From: Symbiodinium natans
Lineage: Eukaryota; Sar; Dinophyceae; Suessiales; Symbiodiniaceae
DNA length: 64,000 bases
Direction of reading: 5' to 3'
NCBI GenBank assembly: GCA_905221605.1
Contig: CAJNDS010002501.1
Span: 500,001-564,000 of the forward strand
In this document: positions 30,868 through 41,469 of the stretch, piece after piece
Position numbering within the stretch: the first letter of the stretch is position 1
Layout of the letters: every line of letters starts with the position of its first letter
Notes under the pieces: generated by a model
Seen by the model: only the letters and a program-made list of their open reading frames with translations
Told to the model about the DNA's origin: nothing
The model's database searches: none
Made by a program: the position numbers and the translations under genes

Positions 30868-32313
30868 TCAGATCACGTCAAGGGACTCCGGCTCGCCCTT
30901 GGCTTTGGTGATGCACCCGTCGTGGCCCTGGATGAGCACGAAGAGACCCATGACGGCCGATGCGATCACGATAAACCCAAGGATGAACAGGACATCGTCG
31001 GCCTCCGATGGGCCAAAACGGAAAATGAGGCCCCAGCACACAGCGCCGACGTTGCCCCCAGCGCCCACCACTCCGGACACGGCGCCAGTTGCGGTGGGCT
31101 TCACGTAGGGTACGATTCCGAAAGTGCAGCCCTCCGCCATCTGAACACCGAGCGAGAAGAGCAGCAGGACGCCGATAGTCGCACCCAGAGAGTCCATCTT
31201 GGTGAAGATCAGGAGCATGATGCCCTCCCAGACCAGAGAGATAGACTGCGCATAGATGCGCCCGCGCATGCCGGTGGTGCCCGCGCCGAACAACTGGAAC
31301 AGCTTGTCAGATAGAGCGCCGCCCATAGCGCGAGCGAAGAGGTTCATGAGGCCGAACAGGGAGGCGATGAGACCCGCAAGGGAGACCGACAGCTCGTACT
31401 TGGTCTCCAGGTACACAGCGAGGATGTTGTTCATGGTGACCTCAACGCCGAAGCAGGCCGCGTACTGGATGAACAGAATCCAGGCGTTGTACTGGAAGAA
31501 ACCCTCCTGGAACGACTTCTTGGACGACCGGCGCTCCATTGTGCCCCTCTGCTCCAGTTCCTTGAAGTTGCCCTTCGGCGAGTCGTCCGAAAAGAAGTAC
31601 ATGCTAATGCCGGTACCGCATGTCAAAACTCCGGGGACGATGAAAGAAAGGCGCCAGGCCTCCTCGTCGTCAAAGCCAGTGCGGAACATGTTCCACACGC
31701 CGACCATGAGCAGCTGAACAGCACCGCCTCCAAGGTTGCCCCAGCCACCAGCCATGGCGTTGGCCGTGCCCACAATCTCCTTCGCGAACAGCTGCGAGCA
31801 CCACGCCTGGCATGGCACAAAGGTCGCGCCCAGGACACCGATGACAAAGCGGATGATGACCAGGCCAGTACCGTTGTTCACGAGACCACCGAAGAAGACC
31901 GGGATAGCTCCGAACGTCAGCAGCATGGAGAACATGGTGCGCGTGCCGAACCTGTCGCACAGAGGGCCCACAGCGAAGCGCATGAGCACGGTCGACGCCA
32001 CAGATGCGATGTTCGCGTTGTACACCTCGTCCTTGGTCAGGCCCAGGTCCTTCTTGATCTGCGGCATCAGCGGCGCGAACGCGAACCACGACGAGAAGGC
32101 CATGAAGAAGCCGAACCACGCGAAGTGGAAGCCGCGCATGTGCGGCCGCTTGAAGGAGAGCAGCTTGATCTCGGTTGCGCGGTCGCCCTGCTTCGGGTCC
32201 ACCTCGCAGTAGTAAGTCTCGTACTTCTTCCACGAGCTCTCGTGCTTGTTCGTCGTCGGGAGTACGCCGTCGGCGGCCTTCTCGGGGGTGGACATCTCTT
32301 CGGGGGTGGACAT
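30868..32313 (-). CDS. NRT2: High-affinity nitrate/nitrite transporter, NNP/NRT2 family (downstream copy)
   Basis: This intact intronless 481-codon frame runs from ATG (32313) to TGA (30868-30870). It encodes a major facilitator superfamily nitrate/nitrite:proton symporter, expected in the plasma membrane. The N-terminal ~55 residues are hydrophilic and about 12 hydrophobic segments follow. Visible family marks are Arg112 in LMRF, the MFS loop GPLCDRFGTR (116-125), the first nitrate signature GGWGNLGGG (about 189-197), Arg328 in FARAMGG, and the second signature GAGGNVGA (417-424). The two arginines correspond to the substrate-binding arginines known in the family. Length is normal. The start MSTPEEMSTPEK is an 18-nt tandem duplication, so Met7 is an alternative start. 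Codons are strongly GC-ending, unlike the surrounding repeats. It differs from the second copy by V300 (here) and K372 (here). The family call is firm; nitrate versus nitrite preference is inferred. Confidence 0.95.
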   Translation of the reverse strand: MSTPEEMSTPEKAADGVLPTTNKHESSWKKYETYYCEVDPKQGDRATEIKLLSFKRPHMRGFHFAWFGFFMAFSSWFAFAPLMPQIKKDLGLTKDEVYNANIASVASTVLMRFAVGPLCDRFGTRTMFSMLLTFGAIPVFFGGLVNNGTGLVIIRFVIGVLGATFVPCQAWCSQLFAKEIVGTANAMAGGWGNLGGGAVQLLMVGVWNMFRTGFDDEEAWRLSFIVPGVLTCGTGISMYFFSDDSPKGNFKELEQRGTMERRSSKKSFQEGFFQYNAWILFIQYAACFGVEVTMNNILAVYLETKYELSVSLAGLIASLFGLMNLFARAMGGALSDKLFQLFGAGTTGMRGRIYAQSISLVWEGIMLLIFTKMDSLGATIGVLLLFSLGVQMAEGCTFGIVPYVKPTATGAVSGVVGAGGNVGAVCWGLIFRFGPSEADDVLFILGFIVIASAVMGLFVLIQGHDGCITKAKGEPESLDVI

Positions 32314-32669
32314 CTCTACCGCAGCTATCTTGCTTACTTGGAGCCTGCACTGCCGGAGGGAATGTCACTAGTATGGCCTTAAGAGAACCCCTTAGATACC
32401 CCTTCTATATACCCTCAAAACCCAAAGGGCCCATACTATTCCCTTCAGAGGGCCTTCATTACCCTAAACCCTAGCCCTACACCCTAAGCCCGAACATGAT
32501 TGGCGGTCGCTGGACCAGTCAGCCAGTGGTCTTTCCAACGCTTAGCAGTCCCTAATGCCAAAATACCCTCCGACTCTTAGAAGAGGAACAAAAATGGCAT
32601 CTCCCTTGTTGAACCGACGGCAATGATAGAGCTAGGAAAACCCCGAAACCGAAACCTGATAAGCGTAAA

Positions 32670-35549
32670 GCGAGCCCCGCAAGCAAGATGTTCTCCAGGG
32701 GATCTTCCGATGTGGGTTGAGAGGAAGCCAGGTTTAGGGTTTAGGATTTAGGGTGTAGGGTCGTAGCAGCCACGACATGGAATAGGGGCTCGAGGTTTAG
32801 CAGGATTCAAAGCTTCGTGTTAGATTCCGCTGCCTAAAGTTGAATGGAAGGCCTAAACCTTAAACTCTGAAGAGACAGCCCCCCCAAACAAACAAAAATT
32901 GCCCTCCCCTAGGCCCCTAGGCCCCTAAAACCCTAAACCCTAAACTCTAAACCCTAAACCCTCAATGTGCCAGCCACACACAGCTAAATACGTGACCAAA
33001 GATTTTCGGGTTCAGGGCTTTTGGCTTGAAGCTGATATAGCATGGCCACGCCTTCTGCCCACGCTCCGCGCGAGCTGCCAACGTGGACTTGTGCCGCAAG
33101 ACTCAAGCAAGCAAGCTCAGGGAAAAACCTCGTTTGAGAAAAAACCCTGAGCTCCGCCGACCTGCAAACTATACAGACCAGCCAGCCTGCGCGCACACCC
33201 CACTGCCAAGAGACAAGCGGAAAACCCAACACCCCACACCACACCCAAGCCAAAACCAACCAAAAACCCGAAGCACCAACCCAAGAAAAAACCCAAGCAA
33301 AGGAAAACCAAAGAAGACCCAGCACGAACCCCTGGCAGAGAGGAGGGCGAACAACTGGAGCAGTTGCAGGCGGCTGGAAAAGTAGCGGCCCTGTGAAGGC
33401 TCTGCAACAAACGTTGGAAGAATCCCCTTACACGAGCTTTTACGCAGGCCCTCCAGGCGCAGCGAAAGCCAACGTGGAGGGGGGGGGGGGGGGGGGGAAG
33501 TTGAGGGGCTTAGCCTCGCCCAACACAAGTACTCCTAGCATCTTCACACTAGGTTGCCCAGTGACCTAGGATGAAAAAGGGTGGGGATATAGGGGAACCT
33601 AAACCTACCAAAAAGGGAATAAGGGGACTACTGGGCATCCTAGAGCATCATGCGTAATAATAAGTTAGTTTACATAAATTATAGGTGCAGTGCGAGAGCA
33701 CGGAGGATCTATGAAGACAACATCAGCGGGACTCTCTGGAAGTGAGATCAGATCACGTCAAGGGACTCCGGCTCGCCCTTGGCTTTGGTGATGCACCCGT
33801 CGTGGCCCTGGATGAGCACGAAGAGACCCATGACGGCCGATGCGATCACGATAAACCCAAGGATGAACAGGACATCGTCGGCCTCCGATGGGCCAAAACG
33901 GAAAATGAGGCCCCAGCACACAGCGCCGACGTTGCCCCCAGCGCCCACCACTCCGGACACGGCGCCAGTTGCGGTGGGCTTCACGTAGGGTACGATTCCG
34001 AAAGTGCAGCCCTCCGCCATCTGAACACCGAGCGAGAAGAGCAGCAGGACGCCGATAGTCGCGCCCAGAGAGTCCATCTGGGTGAAGATCAGGAGCATGA
34101 TGCCCTCCCAGACCAGAGAGATAGACTGCGCATAGATGCGCCCGCGCATGCCGGTGGTGCCCGCGCCGAACAACTGGAACAGCTTGTCGGATAGAGCGCC
34201 GCCCATAGCGCGAGCGAAGAGGTTCATGAGGCCGAACAGGGAGGCGATGAGACCCGCAAGGGAGACCGACAGCTCGTACTTGGTCTCCAGGTACCCAGCG
34301 AGGATGTTGTTCATGGTGACCTCAACGCCGAAGCAGGCCGCGTACTGGATGAACAGAATCCAGGCGTTGTACTGGAAGAAACCCTCCTGGAACGACTTCT
34401 TGGACGACCGGCGCTCCATTGTGCCCCTCTGCTCCAGTTCCTTGAAGTTGCCCTTCGGCGAGTCGTCCGAAAAGAAGTACATGCTAATGCCGGTACCGCA
34501 TGTCAAAACTCCGGGGACGATGAAAGAAAGGCGCCAGGCCTCCTCGTCGTCAAAGCCAGTGCGGAACATGTTCCACACGCCGACCATGAGCAGCTGAACA
34601 GCACCGCCTCCAAGGTTGCCCCAGCCACCAGCCATGGCGTTGGCCGTGCCCACAATCTCCTTCGCGAACAGCTGCGAGCACCACGCTTGGCATGGCACAA
34701 AGGTCGCGCCCAGGACACCGATGACAAAGCGGATGATGACCAGGCCAGTACCGTTGTTCACGAGACCACCGAAGAAGACCGGGATAGCTCCGAACGTCAG
34801 CAGCATGGAGAACATGGTGCGCGTGCCGAACCTGTCGCACAGAGGGCCCACAGCGAAGCGCATGAGCACGGTCGACGCCACAGATGCGATGTTCGCGTTG
34901 TACACCTCGTCCTTGGTCAGGCCCAGGTCCTTCTTGATCTGCGGCATCAGCGGCGCGAACGCGAACCACGACGAGAAGGCCATGAAGAAGCCGAACCACG
35001 CGAAGTGGAAGCCGCGCATGTGCGGCCGCTTGAAGGAGAGCAGCTTGATCTCGGTTGCGCGGTCGCCCTGCTTCGGGTCCACCTCGCAGTAGTAAGTCTC
35101 GTACTTCTTCCACGAGCTCTCGTGCTTGTTCGTCGTCGGGAGTACGCCGTCGGCGGCCTTCTCGGGGGTGGACATCTCTTCGGGGGTGGACATCTCTACC
35201 GCAGCTATCTTGCTTACTTGGAGCCTGCACTGCCGGAGGGAATGTCACTAGTATGGCCTTAAGAGAACCCCTTAGATACCCCTTCTATATACCCTCAAAA
35301 CCCAAAGGGCCCATACTATTCCCTTCAGAGGGCCTTCATTACCCTAAACCCTAGCCCTACACCCTAAGCCCGAACATGATTGGCGGTCGCTGGACCAGTC
35401 AGCCAGTGGTCTTTCCAACGCTTAGCAGTCCCTAATGCCAAAATACCCTCCGACTCTTAGAAGAAGAACAAAAATGGCATCTCCCTTGTTGAACCGACGG
35501 CAATGATACAGCTAGGAAAACCTCGAAACCGAAACCTGATTAGCGTAAA
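32670..35549. repeat. Tandem duplication unit 2 (2880 bp)
   Basis: This is the second unit, joined to unit 1 with no spacer and no shared microhomology visible at the join (GCGTAAA then GCGAGCC). Most differences from unit 1 are single bases (for example 33003 against 30123). Four cluster in the last ~90 bp (near 35465, 35509, 35523 and 35541), so that end is the most diverged. The poly-G tract has the same length in both units. Confidence 0.93.
33748..35193 (-). CDS. NRT2: High-affinity nitrate/nitrite transporter, NNP/NRT2 family (upstream copy)
   Basis: This is the second intact 481-codon copy, 1434 bp upstream in the direction of transcription and on the same strand. By direct comparison the two coding sequences differ at five bases: 34063, 34080, 34189, 34295 and 34687. 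Three changes are silent; two change the protein (Gly300 and Gln372 here, Val300 and Lys372 in the other copy). All signature motifs (GPLCDRFGTR, GGWGNLGGG, FARAMGG, GAGGNVGA) are kept. Gly300 lies in a membrane segment just after NNILA. Tandem, intronless, nearly identical copies are the usual dinoflagellate way of raising dosage of highly expressed genes (family-level knowledge). No promoter motif was recognised. A pyrimidine-poor GCAG about 42 nt before the ATG could be a splice acceptor, but this is weak. Confidence 0.95.
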   Translation of the reverse strand: MSTPEEMSTPEKAADGVLPTTNKHESSWKKYETYYCEVDPKQGDRATEIKLLSFKRPHMRGFHFAWFGFFMAFSSWFAFAPLMPQIKKDLGLTKDEVYNANIASVASTVLMRFAVGPLCDRFGTRTMFSMLLTFGAIPVFFGGLVNNGTGLVIIRFVIGVLGATFVPCQAWCSQLFAKEIVGTANAMAGGWGNLGGGAVQLLMVGVWNMFRTGFDDEEAWRLSFIVPGVLTCGTGISMYFFSDDSPKGNFKELEQRGTMERRSSKKSFQEGFFQYNAWILFIQYAACFGVEVTMNNILAGYLETKYELSVSLAGLIASLFGLMNLFARAMGGALSDKLFQLFGAGTTGMRGRIYAQSISLVWEGIMLLIFTQMDSLGATIGVLLLFSLGVQMAEGCTFGIVPYVKPTATGAVSGVVGAGGNVGAVCWGLIFRFGPSEADDVLFILGFIVIASAVMGLFVLIQGHDGCITKAKGEPESLDVI

Positions 35550-35566
35550 CCCAAACCCTAGGCCCT

Positions 35567-35670
35567 GAACCCTTATGTACCTAGTTCTTATATACTTGGG
35601 CCCTAAAGTCCTTAAAGAGGAGGTACTTTAAGGCCCAAGTACTCCCTAGGCACATGGACCCTTAGGGTTC
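35567..35670. mobile_element. MITE-like element, family 2, right beside the NRT2 duplication
   Basis: Ends TGAACCCTTATGTACCTAG and CTAGGCACATGGACCCTTAG, inner arms ACTTGGGCCCTAAAGT and ACTTTAAGGCCCAAGT. Confidence 0.75.
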
Positions 35671-35780
35671 TAAATCGAAGAGAGCAGCTTCGCTGAGTGC
35701 GGCTGCGCCCGCCATGGCCTTCACCTGGACCATGCAAGGACAGAGGGGTGATACAGTGACTTTAGGGCCCCCAAGTGTAT

Positions 35781-36767
35781 GGGTAGTTCTCTAATTTAGG
35801 GTCTCTTTTGAAGGATATTATTTTTAAGGGTGCCGTGTAAAAATGTAGGACTCACAAAAGGGTCCTTATAAATCGAAGAGCAACCCACATGCTGACGAGG
35901 TACATGGACCATTGACATTGAGAACAGATTTTGGCGTCTGAGGCTCAGGGGCCGAACCCTTTGTATCTGCACTCCCCCCCTCTCCCCAGACCCTGACCCT
36001 AAACCCTAAACAACTTCCTACGAGCACAACAAAAAGCCCCAGAACTTTGTTTGCACAGCTCAACAGGTCTTGGACCCTTAAGGTTGTGCCAGTGGCTTTT
36101 GTAGCCTTGGCTTTGGGGGGCCTTGTGCAAGATCCTCTAAGATATGGGCCTGTTAGGAGGAGATTAAGGGTAACCTCTTATGGTACGAATCCACATACAT
36201 GACCCAAGGCCGGTCCCTAAGGGTCCAAGCGCCTAAATGGGGTTTAGGGTTTAGGGTTTAGGGTTTAGGGTTTAGGGTTTAGGGTTTAGGGCTTAGAGTT
36301 TAGGGTTTGAGGGCAACTGCTTCGGCTTAGAGCTCCTGGATGGGTTTAAAGTTCAGGGATTCGGTTGACAACCTAAACCCTCAATCCTCAACCCACCAAA
36401 TCCTGACACCCCCCCTGAACCCTTATATGGGTAGCTTTCTAAATTAGGGTCCGAGTTTGGATACCCATGATTAGGCGGCACCCTTTAAAAAGGAACCCAA
36501 AAAAGGCACCCTAATCAGAGAACTACCCTAAAGCCTAAACAGAAAACCCTAAACCCTAAGCTCCAAAGCCCTAAATCCCTGATTTGTCAGCCTTGTTGAC
36601 ACGGATGAGTTGGTCGCCCGGCACCAGCACGTGCTCAGGCGCTGCAGTCTTGTTGTACCTGGGCCATGTGGTCACTTCTCTCAAATCTGGTCCCTTTTGG
36701 GGCCCTTGTCATAAGGCGGCCCCTTTGATGTAGGGTACCCAACAAAGACCCTAACTTAGAGAACTGA
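35781..36767. mobile_element. Cluster of three family 4 elements
   Basis: Members at about 35781-35887, 36429-36528 and 36669-36767 share GGTAGTTCTCTAATTTAGGG-like left ends and ACCCTAA(T/C)...AGAGAACTACC-like right ends, with a GGCACCCTTT core. Confidence 0.6.
36578..36648 (-). CDS. PDZ-like exon TAAPEHVLVPGDQLIRVNKA
   Basis: The acceptor is TACAACAAG. L.PGDQL..VN(K/G) resembles the carboxylate-loop-to-strand region of PDZ domains. The 3' end is open (GG or GA donor near 36577-36580). Domain assignment from one exon is tentative. Confidence 0.38.
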
Positions 36768-36864
36768 GCATGTGGAGTGAAGACTCAAAACCTCCCTTTT
36801 TTGGAACTCTGAACCCCATAAACCCCAAAACCCCAATCCCCAGACCCCCCAGACCCAAAACCCC

Positions 36865-37850
36865 TAAACCCTAAACACTGAACCCTAAACCCCTAAACCC
36901 CTAAACCCCTAAACCCCTAAACCCTTAAACCCATACTAAACCCCTAAACCCCCTAATTCCCTGAGCCCCCAAAATACCCAAAAACCCAGACCTGGCACCC
37001 CAAGAAATCCCTGACCCCCCTACAACTCTACAAACCTAAACCCTACCAAAACCCTAAACCCCTAAAACCGTACAACCCCAAACCCCAAGCCCCAAACCCT
37101 AAATCCTAAACCCTAAAACCCTAACCCTAAAACCCTAAAGTCCTGAAGCCCTCAAGCCCTAAACTTAAAGCCGTCCTGAGCCCCTGCCAACAAAAGGCGC
37201 TTCCACCGGTCCCTAAACCCCTAAACCCCTAAACCCCTAAACCCCTAAACCCCCACACCCCCAAACCCCCAAACCCCTAAACCCCTAAACCCCTAAACCC
37301 CTAAACCCCTAAACCCCTAAACCCCTAAACCCCTAAACCCCTAAACCCCTAAACCCCTAAACCCCTAACCCCCTAACCCCTAACCCCTAAACCCTAAACC
37401 CTAAACCCTAAACCCTAAACCCTAAACCCTAAACCCTAAACCCTAAACCCTAAACCCTAAACCCTAAACACACCAAACCCTAAAAAACCTAAACACCTAA
37501 ACCCAGACCCCTAAACACCCAACCCAACCCTAAACCCCAAACCCTAAACCCCTAAACTCCCTACCCCTCAACCCTAAACCCCTAAACCCCTAAACCCCTA
37601 AACCCCTAAACCCCTACAACCCTAAACCCTAAAACCCTAAACCCCTAAACCCCTAAACCCCTAAACCCCTACAACCCTAAACCCTAAAACCCTAAACCCC
37701 TAAACCCCTAAACCCCTAAACCCCTAAACCCCTAAACCCCTAAACCCCTACAACCCTAAACCCTAAAACCCTACAACCCTGCAACCCTAAACCCTAAAAC
37801 CCTACAACACTGCAACCCTAAACCCCGTACCCTAAACCCTCATAACCTAA
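36865..37850. repeat. Long composite CCCTAAA/CCCCTAAA region
   Basis: Nearly 1 kb of C-strand repeat includes a uniform CCCCTAAA block (37213-37380), CCCTAAA (37386-37470) and a higher-order unit of CCCCTAAA runs ending CTACAACCCTAAACCCTAAA repeated about four times (37570-37830). Confidence 0.9.
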
Positions 37851-37935
37851 ATCCTGCCAACAAAAGGCGCGTCCACTAGGCCAGGGTCAACGCGGCGGAC
37901 GAGGAGACCGTTTCTGGGCAGGGGCTTGTGGAGGG

Positions 37936-37969
<34 letters not shown>

Positions 37970-38292
37970 GGGTTTAGAGTTTAGTGTTTTGGGCTTTGGG
38001 CTTTGGGCTTAGGGTTTAGGGTTGAGGGTTTAGGTTTTAGGGTTTAGGGCTTGGGGAGGGGGGGCGCGGGGGGGTTGGGGTTTGGGGGTTTGAGATGGTC
38101 TAGGGTTTAGGGTGTAGGGCTTAGGATGGTTTATGGCTTCAAGATTCCCTAAGGAGAATTTGGCTAGGGGGAGATTACGCACAAGTTTTTGCTTCGTGGC
38201 TCTTAGTACGGAAATAAGGGCTTAGGCTGCGCTGTGTATTCCCCTTCCCTTAAAAAAGCCAAAAGGGATACAACCCTAATCACATATATCAA

Positions 38293-38405
38293 CTAGACCC
38301 AGGTGTAACCTAGGAATAAAACGGGTGCCCTTGTGGGTGTAAAGGGGCTTCTGAGGGAACCTGAACCCTGCTAAAAAAGGAATAAGGGCCTACTCTGGGT
38401 CCTAG
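38293..38405. mobile_element. MITE-like element, family 3b
   Basis: CTAGACCCAGGTGTAACCTA and the end GGCCTACTCTGGGTCCTAG are inverted. Confidence 0.65.
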
Positions 38406-38734
38406 TCAAGGGAACCCTTCAGAAAGGGGGATAACCTTAGGAGAACGAGTTCGGATCCCTTGATTGCGGGCTTGGTCCTTCTGTCAGCCTTCAGGCGGCT
38501 TTATTTCAATTACCCCTAACCTTGACTACTCGCCCCCCCCCCCCCCGCGGAAAAAAAAATTAAAAAAAAACTCGAGCGCACGCACACGCGCACGCGCACG
38601 CGCACGCGCACGCGCACGCGCACATGCGCGCACCAAAGAAAAGGTAGCCAATAACACAAGACTGATACTGCTGCTACTGCAAGACCTCCCTGTAAACCCT
38701 TAAACCTGAAACTTTCCCAATTAGGAACTCCTAA

Positions 38735-38890
38735 ACCCTAAACTCTGAACCCTGAACCCTGAACCCTGAACCCTAAACCCTAAACCCTAAACCCTAAACC
38801 CTAAACCCTAAACCCTAAACCCTAAACCCTAAACCCTAAACCCTAAACCCTAAACCCTAAACCCTAAACCCTAAACCCTAAACCCTAAGC
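38735..38890. repeat. (CCCTAAA)n array
   Basis: CCCTGAA units pass into about 130 bp of perfect CCCTAAA. A poly-C tract and CGCACG microsatellite lie at 38532-38627. Confidence 0.92.
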
Positions 38891-38959
38891 CCGGGCTCCG
38901 CCCATCCAAGTGGTCGACATTGATGCCCAAGCGTTGGCTGCCGTCCTTCGTGATCCTCG

Positions 38960-39235
38960 CTTTTTTTCCCAGGGTTTATGGGGCTTTTGGGTGTTTTTTC
39001 CCCAGGGTTTATGGGGCTTTTGGGTGTATAGGGTTTATAGGGCTTGTAGAGTTTCTAGGGTTTATAAGGTTTACAGGGTTCGTAGCGGTTTTTGGGTTTT
39101 TTGGGTTTATCGGGCTTACAGGGTTTACAGGATTTACAGGGTTTATAGGGTGTATAGGGTTTACAGGTTTCCTGAGTTTTTAGTGTTTATAGGGCTTACG
39201 GGGTTTACAGAGTGTTTCGTTGTATAGGGTTTAGG
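38960..39235. repeat. Degenerate GGGTTTATA/GGGTTTACA nonamer repeat
   Basis: Units of 9 bp generate Val-Tyr-Arg and Gly-Phe open frames that are artefacts. Confidence 0.75.
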
Positions 39236-39436
39236 GATTAGGTGCTTTAGGGCTTTTGAAGACTCAAGCGGACTTCGTTGAGGGGGTCTTGTGGGGCTTA
39301 CAGGGCTTTCCCTAAACCCTAAACCCTAAGGCCTAAACCCTAAACCCTAAACCCTAAACCCTAAATCCTAAACCCTAAACCCTAAACGCTAAACGCTAAA
39401 CCCTATCCCTAAGCCTGTCTGTTCAGGTTTTTGTAG

Positions 39437-39507
39437 CGTCTCTCACAGCCCCAAGGTGAAAAGGTCCACTTAGAGCGCTCCAAGCTTCGGGTGCAGGTGT
39501 GGAGTTT
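39437..39507 (-). CDS. Exon-like island LERSKWTFSPWGCERRYKNL
   Basis: This is an open, coding-like minus-strand stretch after acceptor CACCCGAAG; an internal GTGAGA could end it earlier. No family is recognised. Confidence 0.33.
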
Positions 39508-39714
39508 AGGGTTTAGGGTTTAGGGTTTAGGGCTTAGGGTTTAGGGTTTAGGGTTTTCGGGCCTTTTGGCGTGTTTAGTATAGGACATGTATGGGTCTGC
39601 TCTCAGCGCTTCATCTGGAGCATAGGGTTCTTTTCTAGAGTTTCGGACCCTAAACCCTAAACCCTAAACTAACCCTAAACCACCCTACACCCTCAACCCA
39701 CAATGGGACTGGGA

Positions 39715-40280
39715 GATAAGGATGCCGCTCGGGATCATGTGTTCGGCACAGAACACTTCACCCTTACCGACTTGTGTGAAATACAGATCATGTAATTTCT
39801 CTTTCCTAGAAACAATCTTTACTTTCAACTAACATATTGTGCATTCAAACTTCTTTATTCTTCTTTCATTTGTGTCGTAAATGGTTGTTCTTAATACTAG
39901 ACTCTTTTTCTATTAAAATAAATGCAAAACAATTAAACGAACAATCTATGCGAACAATCAATAATGATAACAATATCCCAGTAGCTCATATTCAACACTG
40001 CAGAAGCATTCCGCTTTGTAGCGATTATGTAACATGCATTTTTTTTGAACTTCCTGCAGGGTTTAGGAGTCTAGTGTTTAGGGTTTTTAGTGTGTCTAAA
40101 GACACCCTGAATAACCTACATAATCTACAGAGCACCCAAAGAAACAGAAAGGGGACATGCGGTTCAAGCCAGTCTTGCGAACAAACGGCATCTTTCATCT
40201 ATAGACGGCCAGGAGGCTCAAAACGGACACGCTGGTCGAGAAACGTCTGGGTATGTGAAATACCCGTAAACTCAGCCTAA
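39715..40280. other. AT-rich unique island, no gene recognised
   Basis: Markedly lower GC than the neighbours and almost free of telomere-like repeat. A 147-codon plus-strand frame exists but has no motif or codon bias. It could be a relic of a different mobile element. Confidence 0.45.
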
Positions 40281-40554
40281 AATCCCTAATTACACCAAAA
40301 AGTACAAATTAAACTCTAAACCACCAAACCCTGACTCGAAAAACCTATAGCTCTAAACCCCTAAATCCCTAAACCCTAAACCCCAAACCCCAAACCCTAA
40401 AGCCCAAACCCTAAACCCCAAACCCTAAACCCCTAAATCCTCTAAGCTTTCTGCAGAGGCTCGTGAACTCGAACTCGCGGGACGTACTCGGCCGCCGCCG
40501 GAGCGACCACACGCGCAGGTTCTCAGCTCGTGCCTGATGGGCTAAGGGGTTTGT

Positions 40555-40745
40555 TTAGGGTCTAGGGTCTAGGGTCTAGGGTTTAGGGTTTAGGGTTTAG
40601 GGTTTAGGGTTTAGGGTTTAGGGTTTAGGGTTTAGGGTTTAGGGTTTAGGGTTTAGGGTTTAGGGTTTAGGGTTTAGGGTTTCGGGTTTAGGGTTTAGGG
40701 TTTAGGGTTTAGGGTCTAGGGTTTAGGGTTTCGGGTTTAGGGTTA
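40555..40745. repeat. (TTTAGGG)n array
   Basis: About 180 bp with TCTAGGG and TTTCGGG variants at the ends. Confidence 0.9.
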
Positions 40746-41036
40746 CGAGCTTTGTTCTGCAAAAGGGGCCATCTAAATGCCAAAAAAAGGATAGGGCTTA
40801 GATACTGAACCTGTGAGACTGCGAAGCCCTTAAACCCTGAGCCCTAAACCCAAAACGCGCCGAAACCCTGAACCCCAAACCCCAAACCCTAAACCCTAAG
40901 CCCTAAACCCCAAACCCTAAACCCTAAATCCTAAGCCCTAAATCCCAAACCCTAAGCCCTAAACCCGAAACGCCGAACTCTCCCCGAAATCCTCGAGAAA
41001 CCCCAAGAGCTAGCCGAGAAGCAAACGCCGCCTTAC

Positions 41037-41102
41037 CACCGCCCTTGCCCTCTTTGGCAGGCTCCAGCTTAAGGCCGCCCATGTGCTCCCAGGTCACCTC
41101 AG
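41037..41102 (-). CDS. Exon EVTWEHMGGLKLEPAKEGKG, unrecognised
   Basis: This 66-bp exon has consensus donor GTAAGG and acceptor GGGGGAAG. It is lysine/glutamate rich. Confidence 0.45.
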
Positions 41103-41469
41103 CTTCCCCCTACTTTGGAGTAGACACTGGGGAAAAAAACATGTACTTGTTGGGAAGAAGTGGCTATAACAGGAACCCAGAACCAACAACAAGCATTAAA
41201 GTATAGTACTCGATGGCCCTTAACCCTAAACCCTAAACACCCCGAAGCCCTAAACCCTAAACCCCAAAACGCGACAGGTTTGGGGGCTTCAGGATGGACG
41301 TTGTCACCCCCAAGGGCCCATGTGCCAAAAAACTCTTTGCCTTTTCCTCTACATTCTACGAATAAAACCTAAACCCTAAACCCCAAGTTCTAGCCCGTCT
41401 AGGTACATGAAGCAAGCAGGATCTATGAGCATCCTGGGAGCAGCAAAAAAAGTGTGCCTGCTTTTCTTT

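Larger units (their letters stand above)
29784..32669. repeat. Tandem duplication unit 1 (2886 bp)
   Basis: This is the first unit of a head-to-tail duplication containing one NRT2 gene, about 1.1 kb of 3' flank and about 0.35 kb of 5' flank. It starts inside a coding-like fragment (GCGAGCCCCG at 29784) and ends at GCGTAAA (32669). The long poly-G tract near 30598-30617 and the MITE-like element at 30669 are included. Compared with unit 2 it has one extra CCCTAAA heptamer (about 30045) and one fewer C near 29996, which accounts for the 6-bp length difference. Confidence 0.93.

Noticed and set aside
32314-32368. Relict dinoflagellate spliced-leader sequence upstream of NRT2
   Set aside because: GGCTCCAAG about 30 nt before the ATG only loosely resembles the end of the spliced leader; the rest does not match.
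30862-32474. Plus-strand and alternative minus-strand frames of 69-232 codons over the NRT2 genes (also 33742-35354)
   Set aside because: They are frame shadows of the GC-rich NRT2 coding sequence; only the 481-codon frame carries family motifs and normal codon usage.
40450-40540. Exon on either strand (RLVNSNSRDVLGRRRSDHTR plus, ENLRVWSLRRRPSTSREFEF minus)
   Set aside because: Both strands are open with plausible splice sites; I could not choose, so it is not listed as a gene.
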